Positions 25,124 to 34,670 of a stretch of DNA of 64,000 nt are shown piece by piece; position 1 is the first letter of the stretch, and every line of letters starts with the position of its first letter. Source of the DNA: Xanthomonas campestris pv. badrii (lineage in GTDB: Bacteria; Pseudomonadota; Gammaproteobacteria; Xanthomonadales; Xanthomonadaceae); contig NZ_CP051651.1 in NCBI RefSeq assembly GCF_012848175.1, forward strand, positions 248,001 through 312,000. The letters run 5' to 3'. The notes under the pieces were generated by a model. The model made no database searches. It was not told the DNA's origin and saw nothing but the letters and a program-made list of their open reading frames with translations. Position numbers and translations under genes: made by a program.

Positions 25124-27448
25124 TCACTTCTCCGGCATCGGCTTCATCTGGTACTGCGCCGGCGGGGTGGCGCCGAGCAGGTGCTGCACGAAGTAATCCC
25201 AACGGCGGCGGGCGACATAGGGCGTGAGATCGCCGTAGCCATGCTTGGCGTTGGGCAGCATCAGCATGTCGAAGTCCTTGTTGGCCTTGATCAGCGCATC
25301 GGCCACCAGCAGGGTGAGGTAGGGCGGCACGTTGTCGTCCAGCGTGCCGTGTACCAGCATCAACCGGCCCTTGAGTTTGCTGGCGTGGTTGGCATTGGCC
25401 TGGTCGTCGTAGTTGGACGTGCCGTCCTTTTTGACGATGTGCTCGCCGTGATACTTCTCGGCCCAGTCGTCCTCGTAGCCGCGGTTGTCGTGGTTGCCGC
25501 TTTCCGACCAGGCCACCTTGAACAGATCGGGATACCGCAGCATCGCGGCGGTGGAGGCATTACCGCCGCCCGAATGGCCCCAGATGCCGACGCGGCTGGT
25601 GTCGAACCACGGGTAACGCTGGCCGAGTTCCTTCACCGCCGCCACCTGGTCGGGCAAGGTGTTGTCGCCCATGTTGGCGTACCAGGTGTCGTGGAAGGTC
25701 TTGGAGCGCCACGGCGTGCCCATGCCGTCGATGGCGATCACGATGAAGCCCAGTTCGGCCAGCGACTGGTTGTCGCCATGGCCGGCGAGGAAGCTGCGCC
25801 CGCGCACCGAACCGGTCTGCGGGCCGGGGTAGACGTAGTCGATGACCGGATACTTGCGTGCGGGGTCGAAGTTGCTCGGTTTGAACATCAGCCCGTACAG
25901 CGTGGTCTTGCCGTCGCGTGCGGTGACCGTGACCGGCACCGGCGGCACCCAGCCGGCCGCCTTGAGGCGGCTGATGTCGGCCGTCGCAATGGTGCTGAGT
26001 GTGCGTCCGTCGGCGGCGTCGCGCAGCAGCGTGACCGGCGGTGTGACCGAGGTGGAGTAGGTGTCGACCAAGCGCGCGCCATCGGGCGACAGCGCGACGG
26101 TGTGATCGGCCACCTCGGGTGTGAGCAGCACCGGCTCTCCACCGTCCAGGCTGACCTTCCACAGCTGCTGGTAGTACGGGTCCACGCCCGCAGAGCGGCC
26201 GACCGCCATGAACCACGCGGTGCGGCTCACCGGGTCCACGCGCAGCAACGCGGTGACATTGCCTTCGCCGGTGGTGATGGCGTGCTTGGGTTTGCCGGTG
26301 GCCAGGTCGTACAGATACAGCTGGCCCCAGTCGCTGCGCTCGGAGAACCACACCGCCTCGTTGCTGCCGGGCAGATAGGCCCAGTTGGCGGCGACCTGGC
26401 CGCTTTCGTAGTAGGTCTTTGCGGTTTCCTCAAACGCCGTGCGTACCTGCCCGGTGGCGACATCGGCGATACGCAGCCAGGTCTGCTTGTGGAAGCGCGA
26501 GGTGGAGGCAAACGCCAGCGTCTTGCCATCCGGCGCCCACTTCACGTCATCCCACAGGCCTGGCGAGCAACTGACGTCGTCGCACAAGGTGGAGCGGTGT
26601 TGGTCCGGCGGCATCTTCAACCGCAGCACGCTGCGCGTGGGCACATCGACGATGACGCGTTCGATCATGGTCACGTCCTTGTCGCCGGCCAGCGGATACT
26701 TCCAGGACTGCAGCTGCGGATGTCCGAGCTTGGTACTGACCAGGTACATGTCGCCGGTCTTGCGCTGGTCCTGCTGGAAGGTGGCGATCTTTTGCGAATC
26801 CGGCGACCACGCGACGATGGCGTTGTCGCTGTGCTGCCAGCCGGCGTTGTCGGTGGCGTAGCCGAAGTTTTCCACGCCATCGCGGGTGAGCTGGGTTTCC
26901 TGGCCGCTGGCCACATCGCGGACCCAGAGGTTCCAGTTGCGGATGAACGCTTCGCTGCGCTTGTCCGGCGACAGCACGCCCGGCTCAAGCTTGTCTTTTG
27001 CGTAGAGTTTGCTGCAGCGCGCCTGCGCGTCGCAGACCACTGCGGTGTCGCGCACGCTGAGGCGATAGCGGCCATCGGCAGTGCGTTTGACCACCGGTGC
27101 GAAGGTGTCGGCCTTGAGCGGTTTATCGCCGGTCTTCAGCAGTGTGTTGAGCGAGGAGACCAGCGCCGCCTGTTTGAAGATCGGCGCGCTCTTGCCGGTG
27201 GCGGTATCCAGCTGCAGCAGGCGGTTGCCCTTGGCATCGTGATCGACATAGACCACATGGGTGGCGTCCAGCCAGTCGATGCGGGTGGCGGCATGATCCA
27301 CCAGCGGCCGCGCGAGGTAGTCGATCAGGCGTTCGGCACGTGCGTAGTCGGCCGTGCCGACGCTGGGTGCCTGCCCACTGGCGATGCACGGCAGGGTGGC
27401 CAGGGCAAAGACCGCAAGCAGGCGGCGCGTCGGTAACGGGGTGGGCAT
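25124..27448 (-). CDS. S9B dipeptidyl-peptidase IV-like protease
   Basis: A 774-residue exported serine peptidase. ATG at 27448, not 27466, has GGAGAG eight bases upstream. A signal peptide is followed by an eight-bladed propeller typical of DPP IV (about 40-510) and then an alpha/beta-hydrolase domain. The nucleophile lies in GHSGGGNAS near 622, the Asp in GTLDDNVP near 701 and the His in AKHGYGD near 735. It should remove X-Pro or similar dipeptides in the periplasm or outside. It is monocistronic. Confidence 0.9.
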   Translation of the reverse strand: MPTPLPTRRLLAVFALATLPCIASGQAPSVGTADYARAERLIDYLARPLVDHAATRIDWLDATHVVYVDHDAKGNRLLQLDTATGKSAPIFKQAALVSSLNTLLKTGDKPLKADTFAPVVKRTADGRYRLSVRDTAVVCDAQARCSKLYAKDKLEPGVLSPDKRSEAFIRNWNLWVRDVASGQETQLTRDGVENFGYATDNAGWQHSDNAIVAWSPDSQKIATFQQDQRKTGDMYLVSTKLGHPQLQSWKYPLAGDKDVTMIERVIVDVPTRSVLRLKMPPDQHRSTLCDDVSCSPGLWDDVKWAPDGKTLAFASTSRFHKQTWLRIADVATGQVRTAFEETAKTYYESGQVAANWAYLPGSNEAVWFSERSDWGQLYLYDLATGKPKHAITTGEGNVTALLRVDPVSRTAWFMAVGRSAGVDPYYQQLWKVSLDGGEPVLLTPEVADHTVALSPDGARLVDTYSTSVTPPVTLLRDAADGRTLSTIATADISRLKAAGWVPPVPVTVTARDGKTTLYGLMFKPSNFDPARKYPVIDYVYPGPQTGSVRGRSFLAGHGDNQSLAELGFIVIAIDGMGTPWRSKTFHDTWYANMGDNTLPDQVAAVKELGQRYPWFDTSRVGIWGHSGGGNASTAAMLRYPDLFKVAWSESGNHDNRGYEDDWAEKYHGEHIVKKDGTSNYDDQANANHASKLKGRLMLVHGTLDDNVPPYLTLLVADALIKANKDFDMLMLPNAKHGYGDLTPYVARRRWDYFVQHLLGATPPAQYQMKPMPEK

Positions 27449-27596
27449 GGGAACTCTCCGGGACAAGGGGCGCGCACGCGTGGTCAGCGCAACCGCCTGA
27501 TGCTAGCGGCCGTGCGTGATCGCCTGCCTCTGCCAGAAGTCGTGCCCCCGGCTGCAGCGGGGCTGCGCTCGCTGTCTGTTCTGCACGATCACGGGC

Positions 27597-28688
27597 CTAC
27601 TTGCTCATGCACCGCTTCCAGCGCTCGTTCACCCGCTGCGCAAACCAGGCGGTGGTCAGCGTGCGGGTGATCTTGGGGCTGTCCAGGGTGATGCCCGGCA
27701 GTACCGCGCGGGGCAATGGCTTGCCGGCATTGCCGTCGGCCAGCGCAAAGACCTGGCGATACAGCGCGCTGTCTTCGAATTCGAGCGTGGTGCCTGTTTC
27801 CAGGGCGGTCCGGATGTGGCGGTCGCTCATTGCCAACTGGCTGCCCAGCGCGCGCGCGGCGCGTTCGGTACCGCCCGGGGCGTCCAGGCTGGCACCGGGG
27901 GTGAGCAGGTCGCCGTCCAGCGCGAGCGCGATGCCGCTGGCCTTGCTCAGCGCGGCTTGAAACGCGGCATTGCGGCTGGCATACCAACCGGCGTTGAAAT
28001 CGGCGAAGCGGTACAGCAGCGCGTCGTAGGTGGTTGGGTAGCCCAGCAGATGCGTGGTGCCGAACCACAGCCCGCCGCGGCGGGTGAACACCTCGTGGCG
28101 GATCGAGCCGTCGAGTGGATACGGATAGCGCGCGGCATGCTGTTCGGCAAAGGCGATGCTCACCTGCATCGGGCCGGCGGTATGCACCGGGTTGAGCCCG
28201 TCGAACAGGCGCGCGCCCAGCGGCACGCTGCCGGTGAAGTCTTCGAAGATGCGGCTCAGTTCCTGCTCGGTGCGTGCGGCGGCAATGCGGGTGGCGTAGC
28301 TGCGGCCGTCCGGCGAGGTGATCCGCAGCGCCGCTTCCACCATGAAGCCGGGGAGATGGTGCGCACTGGCGCGGCGCTCGATTTCCGCACGCGAGATCTT
28401 GCCCAGGTCGGGCACCACCGGGTTGGCCTGGTAGGTCGATTCCTGCTCGGTCACCGCCAGCACTGCGCAGATCTGTTCGGCGCTGGTGTCCAGCGCCTGC
28501 GACGACAGCGCCACGTACACATCGTTGGCCCAGCCGGCGCGGTCGGGCAGCGCGGCCGGCAGGCGGCGCGCGATATCGGCCTTGACCACGTCCGGCGCGC
28601 GTTGCGGCGCGCGCGGGGCCTGGGTTGCGCAGGCCGACAACAGCACCGCGGCAAGCAGGGGCAGGACACGGAACAGGGGGAAGGTCAC
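27597..28688 (-). CDS. DUF1615 lipoprotein
   Basis: A 363-residue lipoprotein. The start is GTG at 28688 with GGAGA five bases upstream; the lipobox LLSAC gives Cys20. The DUF1615 signature shows in EQESTYQANPVVPDLG and AGPMQVSIAFA, which resemble the active-site region of soluble lytic transglycosylases (E-S then GPMQV). A role in cell-wall turnover is therefore plausible, though the family is uncharacterised. It stands alone, 149 bp after the S9 peptidase gene's start, on the same strand. Confidence 0.85.
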   Translation of the reverse strand: MTFPLFRVLPLLAAVLLSACATQAPRAPQRAPDVVKADIARRLPAALPDRAGWANDVYVALSSQALDTSAEQICAVLAVTEQESTYQANPVVPDLGKISRAEIERRASAHHLPGFMVEAALRITSPDGRSYATRIAAARTEQELSRIFEDFTGSVPLGARLFDGLNPVHTAGPMQVSIAFAEQHAARYPYPLDGSIRHEVFTRRGGLWFGTTHLLGYPTTYDALLYRFADFNAGWYASRNAAFQAALSKASGIALALDGDLLTPGASLDAPGGTERAARALGSQLAMSDRHIRTALETGTTLEFEDSALYRQVFALADGNAGKPLPRAVLPGITLDSPKITRTLTTAWFAQRVNERWKRCMSK

Positions 28689-29046
28689 GGCATCTCCAGC
28701 AGGGTCGGGGGTGGCAACTGCCGTGGGCAGTTTACGTGCGCAGGCCGTGGCGTCTTCATGCCACTGCGTGGGGTGGTGCGGCGATTCAAGTGTTTTGCGC
28801 GCGGGCCGATAACGGGCTCGACCGTCATGGGCGATCACGTCACCGGCCAGCTGCGCCGGTCATGATCGCAGCCGCATCACCTCGAGCGCGCAGGCCTTGC
28901 TGTCTCGCTTACTGGATTCCACCGCTGTGCGACCACGGGAGTGCCTGAGATGCCGCAGCAACCAGCCAGTGTCCAGGTCCGCTGCATTGCCGTGGGCAGC
29001 GCGCGTCCGCGCGGTGGCCCCCCTTCGCCGTGAGCGATCGTTGAGC
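28689..29046. other. Divergent intergenic region
   Basis: About 358 bp between the DUF1615 and TPR-GGDEF genes, which are transcribed away from each other. Promoters must lie here; no clear boxes or repeats were recognised. Confidence 0.4.
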
Positions 29047-30924
29047 ATGCCTGCGACCGTCTGGCGAGGTGTGCTCCTTGCGTGCCTGTTGCTGGCGATC
29101 AGCGCCATCGCCGGCGCGCAGCCGCAGCCGTGGAAAACCATTGAATCGGCCACGCTCGACGACCCGATCGGCGCGTTGCAGATCGCCCAGCGCGGCCTGC
29201 AGCGGGCCAGGGCCGAGCGCGACAGCTACGCGCAGTTCTGGGCGTTGCTGGCGCAGGCGCGGGTGCTGATCTCGCTGGAAGACAGCCAGGTGCGCCAGGC
29301 CGCGCTGACCCAGGCGCGTGGCCTGCTCGATCAGTTGCACGGCAGCGCTGCGCAGGCGCGGCTCTGGCTGGACATCGTGCAGACGCTCAGCGATGTGCGC
29401 GAGAACCCCAACCGCAGCATGGTGGCGCGCCTGAACGGCCTGCGGCAGCAGGCACGCACGCTGGGGCGCAGCGATCTGCTGTGCGAGATCGAAGCGATCG
29501 ACATGTGGAGCATGCTGGCCTCCGGCAGCAGCGACGAAGCCTGGAATGCGGCGCAAGCCAGTTACCAGTGCGCCGCGCGCGAAGGACTGCTGGGCCTGGA
29601 GGTGGATGGCCTGACCCAGATTGGCTCACTGGCCAGCCGTGTCGCCGGCAAGGTGGCCGACGACAACGACGCGCAGGATTACCTGCAGCGCGCCCTGGCA
29701 CGCCTGCACGACCAGCCGGCGCGCTTCCAGCGCAGCCTGATCGAATACGAATACGGCAGCGCGTTGGCGCTGCAGCAACCGGCGGCCGCCTTGCTGCATT
29801 TCCGGCGCGCGCTGGCGTTGAGCCGCGAGCTGGGCGATCAGGCCGGCGTGGCGGCGGCGCTGACCAATGCCAGCGAGGCCTTGATCAAGACCGGCGATGC
29901 CCGGGCAGCCTTGACGATGGCGCGCGAAGCGCTGCCGTTGATGCAGAAGCAGGGCAATGTCGGCCGCGTGGCGGCTTGCCACACGGTGCTGTTGCAGGCG
30001 CTCACCGCGCTGGAATCGCCCGAGCTGGGCAGCGCGATCACCGCGGCCAAAGCCGCCGACGACCCGAATCTTGCCTTGACCGGGCGCGCCGAGCTGGTCG
30101 ATGCCATCGCCCAGGCGCTGGCCGCAGAAGGCCGGCACGCCGAGGCGTACCAGGAGTTGCAACGCTCCAACGCATTGCGCGCGCAGAACCTGGGCCGCCA
30201 GCGCGACACCGTGATGCTGCGCCTGCAGGCGCGCTACGAAGATGCGCGCCGCGACGCCGAAACCGCCGAGTTGCGCCGCCGCAGCGAAACCGCACGGCTG
30301 GCACTGCAGGCACTGCAGGCACGCGAAGCCGGCCAGCGCGCGCTCTGGATCGCGTTATGCGCGGCCTGCCTGCTGCTGCTCGGTGCCTTGGTGGTGCTGG
30401 CATTCGGTGCGCGCCATCGCCGCCAGCTGTCGCGGCTGGCCATGCGCGACGAACTCACCGGCCTGCCGAATCGCCGTGCCATTCGCGCCGAGGCGCAGCA
30501 GCAGATCGACCATGCCTTGCGCACGCAGACGCCCTGCATGCTGGCGTTGATCGATCTGGATCATTTCAAGCTGATCAACGACGTGCACGGCCACGCCGCC
30601 GGCGATGCGGTGCTCACCGCCCTGGCCAGTGCCTCGAAGCTGGCGCTGCGCGCGCAGGACCGCCTGGGCCGCCTGGGCGGCGAGGAATTCCTGCTGGTGT
30701 TGCCGGGCTGCAGCCCGGAGGAACTACCGGCGGTGTTCGCGCGCCTGCGCAACGCCGTGGCCGCCATCGCCATTCCGGGTCTGCCTGCCGAGCAACCGGT
30801 GCGGTTCTGCATGGGCGCGGTCAGCGTCACCGCGGGGAGCGGGCTGGATGTGCTGCTGGGCCAGGCCGATCTGGCGCTGTATGCCGCCAAGACCGCCGGG
30901 CGCGATCAATGGGCGGTGTGCTGA
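29047..30924 (+). CDS. TPR-GGDEF diguanylate cyclase
   Basis: A 625-residue protein. A signal peptide (about 1-24) is followed by a periplasmic helical/TPR-like sensor (25-430), a transmembrane helix at about 433-455, and a GGDEF domain with RLGGEEF near 543. The active-site GGEEF variant is competent for c-di-GMP synthesis, and the LIDLDHFKLIND and AGD blocks are intact. The absence of an RxxD site before it suggests no classic product inhibition. ATG at 29047 follows GAGC. Monocistronic. Confidence 0.9.
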   Translation: MPATVWRGVLLACLLLAISAIAGAQPQPWKTIESATLDDPIGALQIAQRGLQRARAERDSYAQFWALLAQARVLISLEDSQVRQAALTQARGLLDQLHGSAAQARLWLDIVQTLSDVRENPNRSMVARLNGLRQQARTLGRSDLLCEIEAIDMWSMLASGSSDEAWNAAQASYQCAAREGLLGLEVDGLTQIGSLASRVAGKVADDNDAQDYLQRALARLHDQPARFQRSLIEYEYGSALALQQPAAALLHFRRALALSRELGDQAGVAAALTNASEALIKTGDARAALTMAREALPLMQKQGNVGRVAACHTVLLQALTALESPELGSAITAAKAADDPNLALTGRAELVDAIAQALAAEGRHAEAYQELQRSNALRAQNLGRQRDTVMLRLQARYEDARRDAETAELRRRSETARLALQALQAREAGQRALWIALCAACLLLLGALVVLAFGARHRRQLSRLAMRDELTGLPNRRAIRAEAQQQIDHALRTQTPCMLALIDLDHFKLINDVHGHAAGDAVLTALASASKLALRAQDRLGRLGGEEFLLVLPGCSPEELPAVFARLRNAVAAIAIPGLPAEQPVRFCMGAVSVTAGSGLDVLLGQADLALYAAKTAGRDQWAVC

Positions 30925-30958
30925 GCCTGCGGCGCACCGACGTGTTGCGACAATGGGG

Positions 30959-31072
30959 TCGCACAGCAGCCGGAGGGTGCAGCCGGTGCTACGAGTCGGC
31001 ATGGGCCACGCGCACACTCCGCTACCGAGTGCACTGCCTCACCCACCTGGCGACTGCCCGCTACGGTGTGTT
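30959..31072 (+). repeat. Diverged copy of the small terminal-repeat element
   Basis: The stretch aligns with the interior of the element at 50390-50533: GCCGGTGCT, CGGCATG, CACACTCCG, then CGACTGCCCGCTACG. The right terminal repeat is degraded to GTGTGTT. It lies right after the GGDEF gene and does not look coding. Confidence 0.55.
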
Positions 31073-31074
31073 CT

Positions 31075-31389
31075 TCACTGTTGGTGACGCACTTCCTGCA
31101 GCGCACTCCTGTGCTCGGTGGAATACGCGCGCTGCGCAATATTCAAGGCTTGCATGTCGGCGTTGAGCTGGGTGGACAGGGTCTCCAGATCTTGGCCAGC
31201 GGTGCCAGCTCGGTATTGCTGTAGCCGTTGGGCAGCGCGGCGACGCGTTCCAGTGCAGCCATCGTCGCGTCGGCACTCTTGACCATTCCAGACCGAGATG
31301 TTGTGCAGCAGGTACTCGCTGGACGATAGCTTGGAGGCGCCGATGCCGCTGCCGCAGGCGGTCAGCAACAGGCTGAGGGAAACAAGCAA
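31075..31389 (-). CDS. Small lipoprotein, possibly with compensating frameshifts
   Basis: About 104 residues. The hydrophobic leader ends LTAC, a good lipobox, and the tail LETLSTQLNADMQALN is helical. The middle (31165-31285) is odd: in the frame used it is Arg/Gln-rich, whereas the next frame reads VKSADATMAALERVAALPNG, which fits the flanking protein much better. A paired plus and minus one-base change would explain this. The start codon is uncertain; TTG at 31389 is only a minimum. Confidence 0.5.
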   Translation of the reverse strand: MLVSLSLLLTACGSGIGASKLSSSEYLLHNISVWNGQECRRDDGCTGTRRRAAQRLQQYRAGTAGQDLETLSTQLNADMQALNIAQRAYSTEHRSALQEVRHQQ

Positions 31390-31499
31390 CAGGATGGTGG
31401 AACATCGGCGCGGGCGTTGATGGCGGGCATTGCCGGCCCCTCACGACGCACGGCAAGCGTATCGCGACGATGAGGTGGGCGCGCGTTGTCAGGCCTGTT

Positions 31500-31756
31500 G
31501 CATTACCCATGCATGTCATGCGGGCCAAGCCGAAGCGCGCCATCTCGTCTCGCTGCGTAACGTGCTGCGTGCCGCGAGGTAGGCAGCTGCGCGGGTTGGT
31601 CAGCAATCGGGCAGTCTGCCCGGCCAGCTGTGCCGTGGTTACCGGATAGCGCGTGGTCACTTCGGACATGGGCGGCGCTGGCGTCGTCTGGGCGCAGGCC
31701 GGAACCCCCAGTGCCAACAGTGCGGCCGGCAGGAAAGCGGTGAGATGAGCGCGCAT
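31500..31756 (-). CDS. Possible small secreted protein, end unresolved
   Basis: From the ATG at 31756 the frame begins MRAHLTAFLPAALLALGVPA, a good signal peptide, followed by a short Thr/Pro-rich stretch and TTAQLAGQTARLLTNP. The frame stays open to 31061, far past any convincing similarity and overlapping the next lipoprotein, so the 3' end is unclear; a frameshift near 31500 is possible. No family recognised. Confidence 0.35.
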
Positions 31757-31833
31757 GCAACGTCCGTGTCGAGGGCGGGGCAGTGCCGCAGATCCGTTCC
31801 AGCGGCAGGTGGCCACATGGCGCGCACCGCGCG

Positions 31834-32865
31834 TCAGCGGCGCACCGGCAAGATGGCCAGCACCCCATCGAGCGCGAGCTGGGTACTGAAGCCGGCCTTG
31901 GCAAGCCGCTTGCTCACCTCGTTGGGCACGTCGCGCCCGCTGGTGAGCCTGTTCGGCGCGCCGGTGTAGTGGAACAGTCGCCCGCCACGGCGCAGCACAC
32001 GCGCCAGATGATCGTAGAAGGTCTGCGAATACAGCTCGCCGGCGATGCCGAAGCGCGGCGGATCGTGCAGGATGGCGTCCACCGAGGCGTCGGCAAGCGT
32101 AGCGATCTGTTGCGAGACATCGGCATGGAGCAACTGCAGGCGTCCGCCGGCCGCTGCCGCATCCGGATCCGGCGACCACGGGTTGAGCGTGCGCAACCAC
32201 AGCACATCGGCGTTCTTCTCGAACGAATGCAGCTGCGCCACGCCATCTTCCAGGCAACATGCCGCGAAGTAGCCCAGCCCACCACAGGTATCGAGCACGA
32301 TCTTGCCGCGCGGATTCACCAGCGCCACCTTGCGGCGCGCATCCTCGAACGGCGACACCTGTGCCGACGGCAACATCTTGATGCCATCGATCTCGAAGGT
32401 GGGCGCGCCCCATTCGGTGGGCACCAGCTTGATCAACGCACCGCCGAAACGCGAGATCGGAGCGAACTCGTCGTTGTCCCAGAAGTACAGCGTGCGGTCC
32501 TTGAGCTTGCCCGGATACGGGTAGCCGCGGCCGCGCCACTGCCAGGTCTGCGCATCCAGCTGTGCAGTGTCGATGCTGCGGCCCAGATCCAGCGAACCGG
32601 TCCACGCGGCCAAGCCGCTGCTGCGCGCTGCCAGCAGCGCCTGGGCATCGGGGAGGGTGAGCAACGGTCCGGCGTAATGGGTCACGGCTTGCAGGTCTGG
32701 AGGCGGACGCGCAGGCGCACGCCGTTGCGCGAAGGGACTGGCATCGTAACCGACCCCTTGCGCGAGGGCATCCGCCGGCGATGCGGCCGCTGCGGTTCCG
32801 CTGACCTCCGTCCCGCCGCATACTTCGGGTTGCCCACATCCACGCCTGGCCTGGATCGGCATCAA
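31834..32865 (-). CDS. Class I SAM-dependent methyltransferase
   Basis: Up to 343 residues; the true start may be further in, as the first 60 residues look unstructured. The SAM-binding motif I reads VLDTCGGLGYFA, an acidic loop follows (HSFEKNADVLW), and the catalytic-type motif IV is ILHDPPRFGIAG. The DPP(R/Y) motif suggests methylation of an amino or guanidino nitrogen or a base, as in RNA/DNA or small-molecule MTases. It is divergent from the DMT transporter, with starts only about 16 bp apart. Confidence 0.8.
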   Translation of the reverse strand: MMPIQARRGCGQPEVCGGTEVSGTAAAASPADALAQGVGYDASPFAQRRAPARPPPDLQAVTHYAGPLLTLPDAQALLAARSSGLAAWTGSLDLGRSIDTAQLDAQTWQWRGRGYPYPGKLKDRTLYFWDNDEFAPISRFGGALIKLVPTEWGAPTFEIDGIKMLPSAQVSPFEDARRKVALVNPRGKIVLDTCGGLGYFAACCLEDGVAQLHSFEKNADVLWLRTLNPWSPDPDAAAAGGRLQLLHADVSQQIATLADASVDAILHDPPRFGIAGELYSQTFYDHLARVLRRGGRLFHYTGAPNRLTSGRDVPNEVSKRLAKAGFSTQLALDGVLAILPVRR

Positions 32866-32881
32866 CCGTGGAGTGTCGGCA

Positions 32882-33757
32882 ATGCTGAAAGGTGTGTTGT
32901 TGGGGTTTGCCTGCTATGCGGCCTATTCGATCAGCGATGCGTTCGTGAAGCTGCTGGAAGGCAGCCTGCCTGCGTACGAGGTGCTGTTTCTGGGCGCCTT
33001 GCTGATGCTGCTGGCGGTGCCGTTCCTGAAGAAGCCCGACGACCAGCTGCGCGAATTGGTCATGGCCAAGCAGCCGGCCCTGTGGCTGTTGCGCGCGCTC
33101 ACCGGTGCCATTGGCAATCTCACCTCGGTGATCGCCTTCACCACCTTGCCGATGGCCGAAGCATTTGCGCTGATCTTCCTGATGCCGATCTTCGTCACCG
33201 TGCTGTCGGTGGTCTTCCTCAAGGAGGAAGTACGCTGGCGGCGCTGGACGGCGGTGATCGTGGGCTTCATCGGCGTGCTGATCGTGCTGCGGCCCGGGTT
33301 TCGGCATCTTACCCACGGGCATGTGGCGGCGATCGTCTGCGGCCTGGTCGGCGCCATCTCGGTCATCGCCTTGCGCATGGCCGGGCATGGCGAAAAGCGC
33401 CTGACGCTGTACGGCGCCGGCGTCATCGGCCCGTTGGTGATGGGCGGCATCCTGATGTTGCCGAGCTTCGTCTGGCCCTCGCTGTACCAGTGGGGCCTGC
33501 TGGCCGGCTACGGCCTGCTCGCCGGCCTGGCTGCCATCTGCATGATGTACGCCACGCGCCTGGCGCCGGTCAGCGTGGTGGCGCCCACCCAGTACAGCCA
33601 GATGCTGTGGGCGATCGGCTTCGGCTACCTGCTGTTCCACGACCATCTGGACTGGCCGATGGGCGTGGGCATCGTACTGATCCTTGGAGCAGGTCTGTTC
33701 ACGCTGATCCGCGAAGAACAGGTCTCGCGCTGGTGGCGGCGGACCAAGATCGTTTGA
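32882..33757 (+). CDS. EamA/DMT-family transporter
   Basis: A 291-residue protein with ten predicted transmembrane helices in two EamA repeats. ATG at 32882 has GGAG eight bases upstream; GTG at 32873 is an alternative. The conserved FVKLLEG start, the PLAEAFAL-like block and the repeat near 200-285 fit the drug/metabolite transporter group. Substrate is unknown. It is divergent from the methyltransferase, so both starts must share a very short promoter region. Confidence 0.88.
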   Translation: MLKGVLLGFACYAAYSISDAFVKLLEGSLPAYEVLFLGALLMLLAVPFLKKPDDQLRELVMAKQPALWLLRALTGAIGNLTSVIAFTTLPMAEAFALIFLMPIFVTVLSVVFLKEEVRWRRWTAVIVGFIGVLIVLRPGFRHLTHGHVAAIVCGLVGAISVIALRMAGHGEKRLTLYGAGVIGPLVMGGILMLPSFVWPSLYQWGLLAGYGLLAGLAAICMMYATRLAPVSVVAPTQYSQMLWAIGFGYLLFHDHLDWPMGVGIVLILGAGLFTLIREEQVSRWWRRTKIV

Positions 33758-33775
33758 GGCGGCGCTGTGCGCCTC

Positions 33776-33901
33776 GGGATTTGGGATTCGGGATTGGGGA
33801 GTCGCAAGAACAAGAGCAAGCGCTTCGGCTCATCGCGACGTGAGCGCAGCAGTGCTGTTGCGAATCCCGAATCCCGAATCCCGAATCCCGAATCCCGAAT
33901 C
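33776..33901. repeat. 7-bp tandem repeat pair in inverted orientation
   Basis: TTCGGGA-like units at 33776-33800 face five or more copies of AATCCCG at 33861-33901. The latter directly abut the stop codon of the binding-protein gene. Such heptamer arrays are common between Xanthomonas genes and may form a stem acting as a terminator for both converging genes. Confidence 0.65.
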
Positions 33902-34670
33902 AAGGCCTCCGCCAGGCCTCAACGAGACGGGCGTACTCGCCGCTGGCCTTGCTCAGGTGCAGCCACTGGTCGACATAGGCTTTCCATGCAGCGTCGTCGC
34001 GCGGGAGCAGGAAGGCCTTCTCGCTGTATTGCAGCGGGTGATCGGGAGCCACGGCGCATAGTCCGGGAAGCCTGGCCTGCTGGTAGAGCGCTTCGGAGGT
34101 GTCGGTGATCATGACATCGGCGCGCTGCTCCACCAGCTCCTGGAAGATGGTGGTGTTGTCGGCGAACAGGCGCAGTTGCGCCTGCGGCAGCTCGCGCCGT
34201 GCAAAGGCTTCGTTGGTGCCACCGGGCGGTTCGATCACGCGTACCTCCGGGCGGTTGAGCTGGGCAATGCTGCGGTAGCGGGTCTGGTCGGCGCAGCGCA
34301 CCAGCGGGATCTTGCCGTCCACGTCCAGCACCGCACTGAAGCTGGCCTGGCGTTGCCGCTGCAAGGTCACCGAAATGCCGCCCACGGCGATCTCGCAGCG
34401 GTCGGCAAGCAGGTCGGGCAACAGTTGCGGCCAGCTGGTGCGCACGAAGCTGATCCGTGCATCCAGGCTATTGGCCAGCGATTGCGCCAGCGCGATATCG
34501 CTGCCTTCGAACGTGCCGTCGGCGCGCAGCAGCGAATACGGCCGGTAGTCGCCGGTGGTGCACACGCGCAACACGCCCGAGGCGAGCACCGCATCCAGGC
34601 GTGAGGCTGGCGGGGCCGCGTGCGCGATGCCGCAGGTCAGCAGTAATCCGATCAAGATCCGAGCGCGCAT
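33900..34670 (-). CDS. PheC-like periplasmic binding/cyclohexadienyl dehydratase-type protein
   Basis: A 256-residue exported protein of the SBP_bac_3 fold. A signal peptide (about 1-18) is followed by LRVCTTGDYRPYS and the late motif ADVMITDTSEALYQQ, which is the sequence style of cyclohexadienyl dehydratase (PheC) and its binding-protein relatives. No ABC genes are adjacent, which favours a periplasmic enzyme or solitary binding protein. GGAG eight bases before the ATG at 34670 supports the start. True dehydratase activity is not certain. Confidence 0.75.
   Translation of the reverse strand: MRARILIGLLLTCGIAHAAPPASRLDAVLASGVLRVCTTGDYRPYSLLRADGTFEGSDIALAQSLANSLDARISFVRTSWPQLLPDLLADRCEIAVGGISVTLQRQRQASFSAVLDVDGKIPLVRCADQTRYRSIAQLNRPEVRVIEPPGGTNEAFARRELPQAQLRLFADNTTIFQELVEQRADVMITDTSEALYQQARLPGLCAVAPDHPLQYSEKAFLLPRDDAAWKAYVDQWLHLSKASGEYARLVEAWRRP

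Noticed and set aside
25046..27436. Long open frame antisense to the S9 peptidase gene (796 codons)
   Set aside because: It mirrors the codon bias of the true gene on the other strand and has no domain or signal features; high GC creates such frames.
31061..33646. 861-codon minus frame crossing the methyltransferase and other genes
   Set aside because: It overlaps the real methyltransferase and the transporter in other frames, and only its part near 31756 has any protein-like features.
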